From assembly GCA_036845225.1 (NCBI GenBank), contig DAIUEJ010000007.1, forward strand, positions 14,812-78,811: a DNA stretch of 64,000 bases. The letters run 5' to 3'. Shown here piece by piece: positions 49,048 through 58,195 of the stretch. This DNA is from FEN-680 sp036845225 (GTDB lineage: Bacteria > Actinomycetota > Geothermincolia > Fen-727 > Anoxymicrobiaceae). How positions within the stretch are numbered: the first letter of the stretch is position 1; the number at the start of each line of letters is the position of its first letter. The position numbers and the translations under genes are program-made. Under the pieces are notes generated by a model. That model made no database searches. It saw only the letters and a list, made by a program, of their open reading frames with translations, and was not told where the DNA came from.

Positions 49048-50592
49048 ATGAGGACTTTCCATAGAGGATTCAGGAGCTTCAGGCGCAACTACACCCGCAA
49101 CATCGTGGTGGTCGTGCTGCTGTTCGTGTGCCTCACGTTCTCCATGTCGATGCTCGCGGTGAAGCTCGCCGCGGACAACCAGGTCAGCACGATCAAGCAA
49201 CAGGTGGGCAATTACGGCCAGATACAGATCAGCTCCGCCTACCAGATGAAACAGTTCCAGGCCGAGCGCAACAAGACGGCGGCCGAGCGCCAGGCCGAGG
49301 CGCGGAGCCTGACCACCGAACAAGCGTTCGCTAACAAGGTAGCCAACCTGGTGCCGGAGAAGCTGACCGACCAGTTCGCCAAGGACTCTTACATCAAGAC
49401 GTACGACAAGGTCCTCGAGACGAACGTCACCATGAACAACCTCACCAACACCAACCTGACGCAGTTATTCGCCCTGCGCCAGGGTGAAGCTAACAGCGGC
49501 GGAGGCGGCGGCGGAGGTCGCGGCGTCTTCGGCATGAACCAGAACAGTTTTATATTCGGCGGGAACACGAACGGCGCTTCCGCCTCGGACTTCACGACGG
49601 GCGCCAAGAAGCTTGTAGCCGGCAGTCTCTTCACGTACGCGGATTATCAGAACGCAAACCCCGTCGTCGTGATCGAGAAGAACTTCGCCGACCAGAACTC
49701 GCTCAAGGTGGGCAGCACGGTGCAGGCGCAGATATCAGGTGCGACAGGGGTCGGCTCGACCATGGACCTGAAGGTCATCGGTATCTACGAGACGGTCCAG
49801 GCCCAGCAGCAGAGCCAGAGCAACTCGCCATTGGGCAACATCAACCCCGCGGGCAACGAGTTCTACGCTCCGGTGTCCGTCATCCAGAAGCTGAACGCGA
49901 CGCCGGGCTACCTGTCATTGGGTTCGTATTACTTCGACTCCGTGGAGAATACGCCCACGCTCAAGGTCACCTTCAAGAAAGAGGCCGCGGGCACGGACAA
50001 TAAATACGAGTTGGCTACCGACCTCACCGATTACCAGGCCATCGCGGATCCGCTGCTGAAGGCGAAGAATACCTCACTGATAGGACTGGCCGGAGCGCTC
50101 GGCGCGTGCGCCGTGATCATCCTGCTGGCCATGGTCATCATCATCAGCGGCCGGACCAGGGAGCTCGGCATCCTCAAGGCCATCGGCTCGACCGACCGGC
50201 AGGTGATCGGCCAGTTCGCCGTCGAGATCCTCTGCATCTGCCTGGTGGCGATAATCCTGGCCATGGGAGCGACTGCGATCATCGGCCAGAGCCTGGGCAA
50301 CTGGATCCTGCCCAAGAGCCAGCCTGCCACAAACCAGCAGGCGCAGGACCAGAGCGGCCCCGGCGGCCTCGTGAACAGGCTGATTAACCAGCAACTCTAC
50401 AACAAGGGTGGCAGGTTCACGGCCGCGGCCTCTACACAGAAACAGCAGGCCGCGAAGCTGAACGTGGTCTACCGGGGAGCGCTGTTCCTCTACGGGATAC
50501 TGATCCTGGTGGGCTTGAGCCTGGTAGGGATGGCGATACCGCTCATCTGGATAATCCGACTGAGACCCGCGCGAGTCCTGAGCATGGAATGA
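49048..50592 (+). CDS. MacB/FtsX-type ABC transporter permease, 514 aa
   Basis: ATG at 49048 gives a cytosolic basic start RGFRSFRRNYTRN and one N-terminal helix (about 15-38). A large extracytoplasmic region with a Gly-rich stretch (GGGGGGGRG near 155) and a MacB-like periplasmic core follows, then three C-terminal helices near residues 340-365, 390-415 and 480-505, with RTRELGILKAIGSTDRQV, the FtsX coupling loop. It would drive lipoprotein or signal transfer with the downstream ATPase. Confidence 0.9.
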   Translation: MRTFHRGFRSFRRNYTRNIVVVVLLFVCLTFSMSMLAVKLAADNQVSTIKQQVGNYGQIQISSAYQMKQFQAERNKTAAERQAEARSLTTEQAFANKVANLVPEKLTDQFAKDSYIKTYDKVLETNVTMNNLTNTNLTQLFALRQGEANSGGGGGGGRGVFGMNQNSFIFGGNTNGASASDFTTGAKKLVAGSLFTYADYQNANPVVVIEKNFADQNSLKVGSTVQAQISGATGVGSTMDLKVIGIYETVQAQQQSQSNSPLGNINPAGNEFYAPVSVIQKLNATPGYLSLGSYYFDSVENTPTLKVTFKKEAAGTDNKYELATDLTDYQAIADPLLKAKNTSLIGLAGALGACAVIILLAMVIIISGRTRELGILKAIGSTDRQVIGQFAVEILCICLVAIILAMGATAIIGQSLGNWILPKSQPATNQQAQDQSGPGGLVNRLINQQLYNKGGRFTAAASTQKQQAAKLNVVYRGALFLYGILILVGLSLVGMAIPLIWIIRLRPARVLSME

Positions 50593-50601
50593 GGTAGCGA
50601 A

Positions 50602-51288
50602 ATGCCTGAAGAGATAATGAACGTCAAAGACGTCAGCAAGACCTTCGAGGTCAAGGCCGGTGACGTGACCGCGGTCGACCAGGTGAGCTTCACCGCCGCG
50701 AGGGGTCAGGTCACCACCATCGTGGGCCCGTCAGGCTCGGGAAAGACGACGCTGCTCTACGTGATCGGCTCGCTGGAGAAGCCGGAGTCGGGGGAGATCG
50801 ACGTCGCCGGGCAAGATATCCTCGACGCGGGCACCGACCTGGTCAAGTACCGCCGCGAGAACGTGGGGTTCGTCTTCCAGTTCTTCAACCTGGTCCCGAC
50901 GCTCACCGCCCTCGAGAACGTGATGCTGCCGATGGACCTCGCGGGGGTCCCGGTGGAGGAGCAGCGAAAGCGCGGCACGGCTCTGCTCGAGAAGATGGGG
51001 GTCGAAGGCAGGCTGCTGAAAGCGCGACCGAACAAGATGAGCGGCGGCGAGAACCAGAGGGTCGCAATCGCCCGCGCGCTCGCGAACGACCCGGACGTGA
51101 TACTCGCAGACGAGCCCACCGGCAACCTCGATACAGCCACCGGCAAGGTGGTAGTGGAGATCCTCTCGAACCTGGCGCACGACGAGGGCAAGTGCGTCCT
51201 CATGGTGACCCATGACGAGAGCATCCTCGACGTTTCCGACAGGGCGTTCCACATGACGGACGGCAAGCTCAGCGAGATGCCGCATTAG
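50602..51288 (+). CDS. ABC transporter ATPase (LolD/MacB type), 228 aa
   Basis: Walker A GPSGSGKTT near residue 40, Q-loop FVFQFFNLVP near 90, signature MSGGENQRVAIARAL near 143, Walker B VILADEPTGNLD near 165 and switch His in MVTHDESIL near 198. Length and motifs are those of the LolD/MacB subfamily. It begins 10 bases after the permease gene. Confidence 0.97.
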   Translation: MPEEIMNVKDVSKTFEVKAGDVTAVDQVSFTAARGQVTTIVGPSGSGKTTLLYVIGSLEKPESGEIDVAGQDILDAGTDLVKYRRENVGFVFQFFNLVPTLTALENVMLPMDLAGVPVEEQRKRGTALLEKMGVEGRLLKARPNKMSGGENQRVAIARALANDPDVILADEPTGNLDTATGKVVVEILSNLAHDEGKCVLMVTHDESILDVSDRAFHMTDGKLSEMPH

Positions 51289-51321
51289 CGGGGGATCGCA
51301 GAGATAAGGAAGCGAGAGATC

Positions 51322-51912
51322 TTGGACAGAAGGAAGACGATCTGGCCCATAGCGCTGTCGCTGGCATTGCTGGCGCTGACGGTCGTGGCGGTCGCGGGCT
51401 GCGGCGCCTCGAGCACCGCCAAGGGTTCCGGCGGCGCAGTCACCGAAGCCCAACTCGGCGCCCCGGTCTATCCGGGTGCCACAAGAGTGGACGCGTCGCA
51501 GACGATGGGCGGGCAAGGGTTCAGGCCGGGCTTCTCGAACGGCACGGCGCCGCGGTTCGAGGGCAGCGCGCCGCAGTTCCAGGGGAGCCGCCCGAACTGG
51601 AACACGCAGGGCTCCGCGCCGAGGGCACCGGGTGGCTCGGCCGTGGCGCTGTGGACGCCCGATGCATCCACCAAGGTAGCCGCGTGGTACAGGGGCAAGC
51701 TCAAGAGCAAGACCGGTTTCCAGGAGAGGACTTTCCCGGCGATGTCGGCGGGAGGCATGTCGGCTCCGGCGATCTTCTCCTTCAAGTCCGGTAGCGACAC
51801 GAGGACCGTGATGGTGCGGGCCGCGGCGCAGGACAAGGGCGGCAGCTACATAACGGTCAGGACGGTCAACCAGGGAGTGCCTTCGGGGGCTCCATCCAAC
51901 CAGGGCACATAG
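51322..51912 (+). CDS. Small exported lipoprotein, 196 aa, unknown
   Basis: TTG start behind AAGGAAG. The signal segment ends in VAVAGCGAS (lipobox Cys ~29). A low-complexity Gly/Pro/Asn-rich region covers about 60-115, then a domain of about 80 residues (TPDASTKVAAWYRGKLKSK, ERTFPAM, TVMVRAAAQDKGGSYITV) with alternating strands. No family recognised. It lies between the ABC ATPase and HtrA genes, so it may be part of the same envelope system. Confidence 0.75.
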   Translation: MDRRKTIWPIALSLALLALTVVAVAGCGASSTAKGSGGAVTEAQLGAPVYPGATRVDASQTMGGQGFRPGFSNGTAPRFEGSAPQFQGSRPNWNTQGSAPRAPGGSAVALWTPDASTKVAAWYRGKLKSKTGFQERTFPAMSAGGMSAPAIFSFKSGSDTRTVMVRAAAQDKGGSYITVRTVNQGVPSGAPSNQGT

Positions 51913-51931
51913 AGACCAGGAGAGAGAAATC

Positions 51932-53248
51932 ATGGACGAGTACCAGCAGGGAGCAGGACAGCAGTACAACGGAGGTCAGCCACCGTACGGTAACTACGGA
52001 ACGGGCGGCGGGCAGGTCCCACCGGCATACGCGCAACCAGCCGCGCCGCGGCCTCCACGCCGCGGGAGCGCGGGCGGCGGCCGGGGACGGACCGCGCTGA
52101 TGACCATCGCAGCGGGAATAATCGGGGCGCTGATCGTCCTTCTGATCATGCCCGCTGTCTTCGGGGTCAATCCCTACGACCTCGTGCGTGGCAAGGTGAA
52201 GAATGTCAACAACGTCGTCGTCACCCCGGGCAAGCAGGCGTCGAACGTGGTCAGCCCGACGCAGGGCGCGCAGGACGTGTCGTCTATCGCAAAGCAGGTG
52301 ACGCCGTCCATAGTCAACATCGACGTGACCAGCACCCCGCAGCAGCAGAACCCGTTCTTCCAGACCGCGCCCCAATCGGGGACCGGCTCGGGCGTCATCT
52401 ACACGGCTGATGGTTACATAATCACCAACAACCACGTGGTGGAAGGCGCCACGGACATCACGGTAACGCTGGCGAGCGGTGCGGAGCTCAAGGCGAAGCT
52501 CGTAGGCACCGACCCCGAGAATGACATCGCGGTCGTCAAGATCGACAAGACCGGCCTGCCTGCCATCGCCGTCGGCAACTCCGACACCCTTGTCGTCGGC
52601 CAGCTTGTGGTGGCCGTTGGAAGCCCGCTCGGCTTCGAGCAGACCGTGACCGCGGGGATCATCAGTGCGCTCCACCGCAATGTCGCGGCGGACAATACCA
52701 GCGGACAGACGTCCGTGCTGACCGACCTGATCCAGACCGACGCGCCCATCAACCCGGGCAACTCCGGCGGAGCGCTCTGCGACTCGGGAGCGGACCTCAT
52801 CGGCATCAACGCGCTTATCGCCAGCCAGTCGGGCGGGTCCGTGGGAATCGGTTTCGCTATCCCCGCCAATACCGCGAAGCGGGTTGCGGATAGCCTGATC
52901 GCCGGAAAGTCGGTGTCCCATCCGTACATCGGGGTGCAGGGCCAGACCGTCAGCAGCGACATTGCGACCCAGTACAACCTGCCCGTCAGTGAGGGTGCGT
53001 TCGTGACCGGCGTGGTCCAGGGAAGCCCCTCACAGAAGGCCGGCCTCAAGACCGGCGACATCATAGTCGCGGCGGACGGGCAGCCGGTGAAGTCGGTGGA
53101 CGACCTCATCGCAGCGGTACGCAAGAAGAACGTCGGCGACAAGATGTCCATCACCTACTACGACGGCAGCAACAAGAAGACCGTCGACGTGACCATCCAG
53201 GAAGAGCCCGCGAACCTGGGACAGTCCGCCGTGGACAACGGCGCCTGA
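51932..53248 (+). CDS. HtrA/DegP-like serine protease, membrane-anchored, 438 aa
   Basis: A cytoplasmic Gln/Gly/Pro-rich N-terminus of about 50 residues, one membrane helix near 55-80, then a trypsin-like protease with catalytic His in ITNNHVVEG (~170), Asp in ENDIAVVKID (~200) and Ser in INPGNSGGAL (~277). A single PDZ domain follows (330-420: YIGVQGQTV, AFVTGVVQGSPSQKAGLKTGDIIVAADG). It cleaves misfolded or regulatory proteins outside the membrane. Actinobacterial HtrA proteases are often in mprAB-like regulons. Confidence 0.95.
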   Translation: MDEYQQGAGQQYNGGQPPYGNYGTGGGQVPPAYAQPAAPRPPRRGSAGGGRGRTALMTIAAGIIGALIVLLIMPAVFGVNPYDLVRGKVKNVNNVVVTPGKQASNVVSPTQGAQDVSSIAKQVTPSIVNIDVTSTPQQQNPFFQTAPQSGTGSGVIYTADGYIITNNHVVEGATDITVTLASGAELKAKLVGTDPENDIAVVKIDKTGLPAIAVGNSDTLVVGQLVVAVGSPLGFEQTVTAGIISALHRNVAADNTSGQTSVLTDLIQTDAPINPGNSGGALCDSGADLIGINALIASQSGGSVGIGFAIPANTAKRVADSLIAGKSVSHPYIGVQGQTVSSDIATQYNLPVSEGAFVTGVVQGSPSQKAGLKTGDIIVAADGQPVKSVDDLIAAVRKKNVGDKMSITYYDGSNKKTVDVTIQEEPANLGQSAVDNGA

Positions 53249-53256
53249 CATACATA

Positions 53257-53347
53257 GAAAAACGCAAAAAAGGGGTCAGACCCCTTCTTTGCGTTTTCTA
53301 AGCACCTGCACCAACTGCGCCACTGGGGTCAGACCCCGGTGGCGCAT
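53257..53347. repeat. Two Family A repeats; first is a terminator-like hairpin
   Basis: AACGCAAAAAAGGGGTCAGA followed by CCCCTTCTTTGCGTTTT, then TGCGCCACTGGGGTCAGACC followed by CCGGTGGCGCA. The first has inverted arms ending in TTTT and lies 9 bases after the protease stop. Confidence 0.88.
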
Positions 53348-53351
53348 TCAT

Positions 53352-53583
53352 CTGATATCATCTCGTCGTATCGACACCGGTCCTGATGTTCATTGCGGGT
53401 GACGACACGAGCGTTCCGCCGGCGCAGACCTGGGTGACGTACCGTGGCATCCAGAAGTACGCGCAGGCGCCGACGGACCTGTTCGTGTTCCCGGGGGAGC
53501 CTCACGTGATGCAGAAGCTGGCGCACCAGAAGCGGAAGATGGTCGAAGAGCAGAAGTGGTTCGACAAGTACCTGTTCAGATGA
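53352..53583 (+). pseudogene. C-terminal fragment of a prolyl-oligopeptidase-like hydrolase
   Basis: The frame contains MFIAGDDTSVPPAQTW, then FVFPGEPHVMQKLAHQ and WFDKYLFR, i.e. the catalytic Asp and His segments of an S9-type alpha/beta hydrolase with no nucleophile region. It begins at a repeat and has no ribosome binding site. The bulk of the gene is absent from this location. Confidence 0.6.
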
Positions 53584-53585
53584 TG

Positions 53586-53622
53586 AAGTCGTTCGATTTT
53601 ACACTTTGATTACACTTTTCAG
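53586..53622. repeat. Family D repeat
   Basis: GAAGTCGTTCGATTTTACAC followed by TTTGATTACACTTTT resembles the left arm at 33954 (CGTCGTTCGTTTTCCACTTT). Confidence 0.5.
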
Positions 53623-54104
53623 GCCTGCTGCTCGGAAAGCTTCGCGCCCAGCTCTCTGCCGAACTCCACAGCGCGGGCTACTTCGGTCTCCGGGAGCGTG
53701 CCCTTCTGGCGCCCGGGGGGCTTGTATCCCTTCATGCCCGCGATGAACGGCCGAGCGAGCGGGGTGAGGCCGCCTTTCTCGAGCAAATCGTACAGCTGCT
53801 CGGAAGCCTGCAGGTTGGGTTTCTCATCGAAAACGGTTCCGCCCGTGCTGAACGCCGCAAACGGCTTGCCCGCGAACCCGGACTTGATGACCTGTCTTGC
53901 GTAGCTCTTGATCTTCCTGGTCGCGCCGGGCCAGCGGGTCGCGCCGCCGATGACCACGAAATCGAGTGTGGGGTCCGGCTTGTCGGCGTACGCGACAGAG
54001 ACGAGGCGTACCTCCTGGCCCGATTCATAGAGCCCATTCGCGATGGCCTCCGCGATCGTTCTGCAGCTGCCCCAGAAGCTGTGATAGACAACGACGCCTT
54101 TCAT
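53619..54104 (-). CDS. Flavodoxin-like protein, 161 aa
   Basis: Start at 54104 gives MKGVVVYHSFWGSCRTIAEAI, the FMN phosphate-binding loop type of flavodoxins; the longer frame extends into unrelated DNA. DFVVIGGATRWPG near 58 and AAFSTGGTVFDEK near 95 supply isoalloxazine contacts. A soluble one- or two-electron carrier, or a flavodoxin-domain oxidoreductase. GAAAGG precedes the start. Confidence 0.85.
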   Translation of the reverse strand: MKGVVVYHSFWGSCRTIAEAIANGLYESGQEVRLVSVAYADKPDPTLDFVVIGGATRWPGATRKIKSYARQVIKSGFAGKPFAAFSTGGTVFDEKPNLQASEQLYDLLEKGGLTPLARPFIAGMKGYKPPGRQKGTLPETEVARAVEFGRELGAKLSEQQA

Positions 54105-54218
54105 GGTGTGCCACCTTTCACCGTGTTCCACGAACGTCAACAGCCGACGACTATCGTACACCTTCCCGAGGTCCTTGAGCCGGCCCCCAGAACGCGATAG
54201 GATTCTGTGAAAACCTGG

Positions 54219-54300
54219 TGGAAAACCGGTGCCAGGCACTTTTTACCTCATTTTTTACACTTCGGGGTAGACGATGGGGCAGACGGTGCCTGACCCCTCT
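54219..54300. repeat. Family A/D repeat cluster
   Basis: GGTGGAAAACCGGTGCCAGG followed by CACTTTTTAC, then CAGACGGTGCCTGACCCCTC. It occupies most of the gap between the divergent flavodoxin and nitronate monooxygenase genes. Confidence 0.75.
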
Positions 54301-54314
54301 AGTGGAGGTGGATC

Positions 54315-55466
54315 ATGGGCAAGGCAGTTCTTCGGACAAAGCTGTGCGAGATGCTGGACATCGAGTACCCGATCATGAGCGCGGGCATGGGACCCAATAC
54401 TCTGACGGAGGAGGTCGGCGCTCCGGTCGACCTGGTCGTCGCGGTCTCTGAGGCGGGAGGCTGCGGGGTGCTCGGCGCCAGCGGCTATTCGCTCGCCGAG
54501 CTGCGCGACGCGATCCACGAGATCAGGGACAAGACGAGCAAGCCGTTCGGCGTGGACATCCTGCTCCCCAAGAACGTCGCTGACCTGGGAGCGACCGAGG
54601 GAGTCTCCGAGGTCCCCTTGAGCCAGATCCTCGCGACCATGCCCCAGCCATACCAGGACTACGTCGCGAAGTTGAAGAGCGGCCTGGACCTTCCCGACGT
54701 GGACGCGATGGTCAAGACCGACACAACCACGATGCGCCCGAAAGAAGCGGTCGAAATCTGCATCGATGAGAAGATCCCCTTGTTCTGCGCCGGGCTCGGC
54801 AACCCCGACTTCATGGTCGAGGAGGCACACGCCAACGGTATCAAGGTGCTCGCGATCACGGGCAACAGCAAGAACGCCAAGCGCATGGCCGCCGGTGGTA
54901 TCGACATGCTGGTGGCGCAGGGGCACGAGGCGGGCGGCCACACGGGCAGGGTCGGCACCATGGCGCTCATCCCCGCATGTATCGACGCGGCTTTTCCCGT
55001 GCCGGTGATCGCCGCCGGCGGCATCGCCGACGGGCGCGGCGTCGCCGGGGCGCTTGCGATGGGCTGCATCGGTGTCTGGGTCGGCACGCGCTTCCTCGCG
55101 ACCAACGAGGGCGGCGCCTCGGATATCATCAAGCAGAACATCGTCGATGCCACCGACGAGGGCACATGCGTGAGCACGATGTTCACGGGCAAGACGCTGC
55201 GCGCGATCCGCTCGAAGTTCCACGAGTCCTGGGAGGAGTCGGGGCTGACGGCGCTGCCGTTCCCGATGCAGATCATCGTCTCCTCGTCGCTGTTCGGCAG
55301 CTTCGTCGAGGCGAACGCCTCCGAATACATCGGTGGGTTCGCGGGACAGGCTTCGGGGATCATTCACGAGATCAAGCCCGCGGGCGAGGTCCTGCAGGAC
55401 ATGGTGGACGGGGCGGTCGAGATCCTCACGAAGAAGCTGCCAGGAAGCGTGACCGCGTCCGCGTAG
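54315..55466 (+). CDS. Nitronate monooxygenase/enoyl-ACP reductase II-like flavoprotein, 383 aa
   Basis: TIM-barrel FMN enzyme: YPIMSAGMGPNT near residue 16, GGCGVLGASGYS near 52, GVDILLPKN near 76, AQGHEAGGHTGRVGT near 202 (catalytic His region) and PVIAAGGIADGRG near 230, VGTRFLATNEG. It oxidises nitronates or reduces an unsaturated substrate. The start follows GTGGAGG. The substrate is not evident. Confidence 0.9.
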   Translation: MGKAVLRTKLCEMLDIEYPIMSAGMGPNTLTEEVGAPVDLVVAVSEAGGCGVLGASGYSLAELRDAIHEIRDKTSKPFGVDILLPKNVADLGATEGVSEVPLSQILATMPQPYQDYVAKLKSGLDLPDVDAMVKTDTTTMRPKEAVEICIDEKIPLFCAGLGNPDFMVEEAHANGIKVLAITGNSKNAKRMAAGGIDMLVAQGHEAGGHTGRVGTMALIPACIDAAFPVPVIAAGGIADGRGVAGALAMGCIGVWVGTRFLATNEGGASDIIKQNIVDATDEGTCVSTMFTGKTLRAIRSKFHESWEESGLTALPFPMQIIVSSSLFGSFVEANASEYIGGFAGQASGIIHEIKPAGEVLQDMVDGAVEILTKKLPGSVTASA

Positions 55467-55469
55467 ACA

Positions 55470-55508
55470 TAAAAACGCAAAAAGGGGTCAGACCCCTTTT
55501 TGCATTTT
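55470..55508. terminator. Bidirectional terminator formed by a Family A repeat
   Basis: AAAAACGCAAAAAGGGGTCA followed by GACCCCTTTTTGCATTTT: long A/T-flanked hairpin between convergent genes, ending in T-rich tracts on both strands. Confidence 0.85.
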
Positions 55509-55518
55509 GGACCAAGGC

Positions 55519-56121
55519 TTACGTCTCGCAGTCCTCGGCCGCGACCCTGCCGCGCACTTCGTCCGGGATCAGGACGTTGAGCGGCTTGCAGAGGATCTCG
55601 TTGACGCGCAGGTTCTCGAGGTGCTGGGATGATGCCGCCTGGACTACGAGGGCGGTGTCCGAGCCACGGCCGGTGCCCGCGAGGGCGATCACCCGCTCGC
55701 CCCGGCCGAGAAGCCCCGCGTCGCTTGCCATCAGCACGATCTCGAAGCACACCTTCACTCCCTGCGAGAAACAACGCAGGACGTTTGCCATCAGGGTCGA
55801 CCGGCTGGTCCCATAGAGGCTTTCAGTGTGGAAGAGCATCGTGGCGAAATGGACGGCGTGCCCGGCCGCCTCCAGCTCGGCGACCAGTTCCCTGGGGAAC
55901 GCGTTCTCTTTTCTAATGAAGTCGTGCTGGTGCGGGATGACCACTAGCCGCAGGCCGTCGTCCTTGAAGAACTCCAAAGCCTGTCGCGCCGTCGCCCCGG
56001 TGGTCGAAGCGATGACGAGCTTCTTGATCCCGAGCTCTTTCGCCCTCTCGCGCGCCAGGCCGAATGCTACTTCCGTGTTCTCCAGGCCGACGTTCTCGAA
56101 GTAGACCGTCTTGCTCTCCAT
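55519..56121 (-). CDS. Pyruvate-kinase C-terminal-like domain protein, 200 aa
   Basis: Start at 56121 behind AAAGGAG. The fold signature KKLVIASTTGATARQALEFF near residue 33 and VIALAGTGRGSDTALVVQ near 147 matches the isolated pyruvate-kinase alpha/beta domain family. No catalytic barrel is present. Members are of unknown function. Middle region LFHTESLYGTSRSTLMANVLRCF is helical. It lies alone on the minus strand between convergent and divergent genes. Confidence 0.8.
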   Translation of the reverse strand: MESKTVYFENVGLENTEVAFGLARERAKELGIKKLVIASTTGATARQALEFFKDDGLRLVVIPHQHDFIRKENAFPRELVAELEAAGHAVHFATMLFHTESLYGTSRSTLMANVLRCFSQGVKVCFEIVLMASDAGLLGRGERVIALAGTGRGSDTALVVQAASSQHLENLRVNEILCKPLNVLIPDEVRGRVAAEDCET

Positions 56122-56327
56122 TGGACCGCTCCTTTGAAAGTAGCGCGTTCCTCGCCGCAACGATTATGTACGATGAAGCGGACCAGCCTCCTGCAAGGTG
56201 CATACGAGCAATACCCTAAACGATTTGAGCGGGTGCCTCTTCTCGTTCAGCCCGGTAATGTGACAAACTGGTTGCACGGCAGCACGCCCTTTTTCGGACT
56301 ACGGGCGTTGGGAAACGGAGGATTGCG

Positions 56328-57548
56328 ATGAAAGCCTTGACGTTCGAGTACAACATCCCGAAGTATCTCCTCACCGGAGCGCTGGACAGGCGGATGCCGA
56401 AGATCCTCTTCTCGCCCATCGCGCCGGTGGCCCTGCGTGACGTTCCCGAGCCCGACCTGCCCGGCGACGACTGGGTCAAGATCAAGCCCATCCTCTCCGG
56501 CCTTTGCGGCAGCGACATGGGCATCATCACCTGCCACGAGAGCTTGACGCTGCAGCCTTTCGCGTCATACCCGTTCGTGCTCGGCCATGAGGTCTGCGGA
56601 GTGATAGCCGAAAAGGGCTCGGCAGTGGTGGGGTTCGAGGAAGGCGACCGCGTGACGGTCAATCCCATGCTCTCGTGCGCGCCGAGGGGGATCGACCCCC
56701 CGTGCACCTACTGCGCCGCGGGTCAGACACAGTTGTGCGAGAACTTCACCGAGGGGCGGCTCCAGCCCGGCACGATTGTCGGCGCGACCGCCGGGGTCCC
56801 GGGTTTTATCAGCGAGATGGGGGTGGCCCACGTCTCGCAGCTCTACAAGGTCCCCGACGGGGTGAGCGATGAGGCGGCCGCCATGACCGACCCGTTCTCG
56901 AACGGCCTGCACATGGGGCTGCAGAACCCGGTCGGCGGTGACGACACCCTGCTGGTATTCGGCTGCGGGGTGATGGGGCTTACGGCTATCGCCGCCCTGA
57001 AAGCGCTCTATCCCTCGATGCGCATACTCGCTGTAGAGATCGACCCTTATCACTCGCAGGTCGCGCGCGACTTTGGAGCCGACGAGGTGATACCTCCGCC
57101 GTTCGACAAGAAGTTCTACCGGCGAGTCGCGGACCTCACCGGCGCGAAGATGTTCACCCCGCTCTTGACCAAGCCGCTTTTGATCGGCGGGCCCGACAAG
57201 GTGTTCGACACCGTCGGGAGCACCGAGACTATAGAGGCATCCCTCAGGATCCTTGCCAACGGGGGCTGGTTCAACCTTCTGGGCATCGGCGAACCAAAGA
57301 AGATCGACTGGACTCCGGTGTGGCTCAAGGAGCTGACGATAAGGGGCATGTACGGCTACCAGCAGGAGCAGTACGGCGAGGGCAGGATGCACGACTACGA
57401 GCTGGCGCTGAAGCTGCACGCGGACGGCAAGGTGGACCTGAGCCCGCTGGTGACCCACGTGTTCGCGCTCGACGAGTGGAAGCAGGCGCTGGAAGTCGCA
57501 ATGAACAAGGGCAAGTACAAGGCGGTCAAGGTGGCGTTCCGGCCGTAG
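56328..57548 (+). CDS. Zinc-dependent MDR alcohol dehydrogenase, 406 aa
   Basis: GLCGSDMGI near residue 62 and GHEVCGVI near 86 supply catalytic zinc ligands. The structural site is CAPRGIDPPCTYCAAGQTQLCENF near 113-136, a spacing longer than usual. The nucleotide-binding motif GCGVMGLTAI is near 209. It is longer than the 10568 enzyme (406 against 340 residues) because of insertions at about 10-45 and 265-290. It reduces or oxidises a small alcohol or aldehyde. Confidence 0.9.
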   Translation: MKALTFEYNIPKYLLTGALDRRMPKILFSPIAPVALRDVPEPDLPGDDWVKIKPILSGLCGSDMGIITCHESLTLQPFASYPFVLGHEVCGVIAEKGSAVVGFEEGDRVTVNPMLSCAPRGIDPPCTYCAAGQTQLCENFTEGRLQPGTIVGATAGVPGFISEMGVAHVSQLYKVPDGVSDEAAAMTDPFSNGLHMGLQNPVGGDDTLLVFGCGVMGLTAIAALKALYPSMRILAVEIDPYHSQVARDFGADEVIPPPFDKKFYRRVADLTGAKMFTPLLTKPLLIGGPDKVFDTVGSTETIEASLRILANGGWFNLLGIGEPKKIDWTPVWLKELTIRGMYGYQQEQYGEGRMHDYELALKLHADGKVDLSPLVTHVFALDEWKQALEVAMNKGKYKAVKVAFRP

Positions 57549-57573
57549 GCGGCAGCTCGGCCGTCGGCATTGA

Positions 57574-57597
57574 GCCGGCGGGACGCCGGCGCTACGG
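57574..57597. repeat. Family B repeat, single unit
   Basis: GCCGGCGGGACGCCGGCGCT followed by ACGG, between the dehydrogenase and VOC genes. Confidence 0.8.
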
Positions 57598-57624
57598 GCG
57601 CTTGACCCGTTGGGGAGGAGAGAC

Positions 57625-58161
57625 ATGAATTCGCAGAGCATAGCCGGTCTGAAGCTCCCGAAGCTCGGCCAGGTCGGGATAGTGGTCAAAGATATCGACA
57701 AGACCATGAAGTATTACGAGCGCATTCTCGGCATCGGCCCCTGGGCGGTCTTCGCCGGGGAGCCGACCTGGTGCAGGGAGAAGTGCGGCGAGGTCAAGAC
57801 GAGCGGCAGGATAGCGATGGCGCAGGCAGGCTCGGTGCAGATCGAGCTGATCCAGATGCTCGAGGGAGGCGCGGTCTATACGGACCTGCTCGGCGAGGGT
57901 GAGGGCCTGCACCACCTGGGCTTCTTCGTCCGTGACATCGACAAGCGCCTGAAGGCTGCGCAGGAAGCTGGCATCGAGGTGCTCACGCACGGCCTGCTCG
58001 AGCAGATGGGCTTACGCATCGAGTACGCGTACATGGATACGCTCGCGACGGGCGGAGTGATCATAGAGTTCATCCAGGCGAGCTTCCTCGGTCTGCCTTT
58101 TCCGATGAGGTTCTCGCCGCTGGTGCGCCTGGGCGCCTGGCTCGGCAGCAGGCTCGGCTAA
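57625..58161 (+). CDS. VOC family protein, methylmalonyl-CoA epimerase-like, 178 aa
   Basis: Start with GGGGAGGAG upstream. Two beta-alpha-beta-beta-beta units are visible: LGQVGIVVKDIDKTMKYYE near residue 15 with its metal His/Glu set, and LHHLGFFVRDIDKRLKAAQ near 92. VOC enzymes bind a divalent metal and act on vicinal oxygen substrates; epimerase, glyoxalase and dioxygenase all share this fold. A Family A repeat supplies the TAA stop. Confidence 0.82.
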   Translation: MNSQSIAGLKLPKLGQVGIVVKDIDKTMKYYERILGIGPWAVFAGEPTWCREKCGEVKTSGRIAMAQAGSVQIELIQMLEGGAVYTDLLGEGEGLHHLGFFVRDIDKRLKAAQEAGIEVLTHGLLEQMGLRIEYAYMDTLATGGVIIEFIQASFLGLPFPMRFSPLVRLGAWLGSRLG

Positions 58162-58192
58162 ACTTTCTGGGGTCTGACCCCAAAAAGTTTAG
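58158..58192. terminator. Family A repeat between convergent genes, likely bidirectional terminator
   Basis: CTAAACTTTCTGGGGTCTGA followed by CCCCAAAAAGTTTAG, almost fully palindromic. It carries the stop codon of the VOC gene and ends 4 bases before the stop of the hydrolase on the other strand. Confidence 0.85.
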
Positions 58193-58195
58193 TCT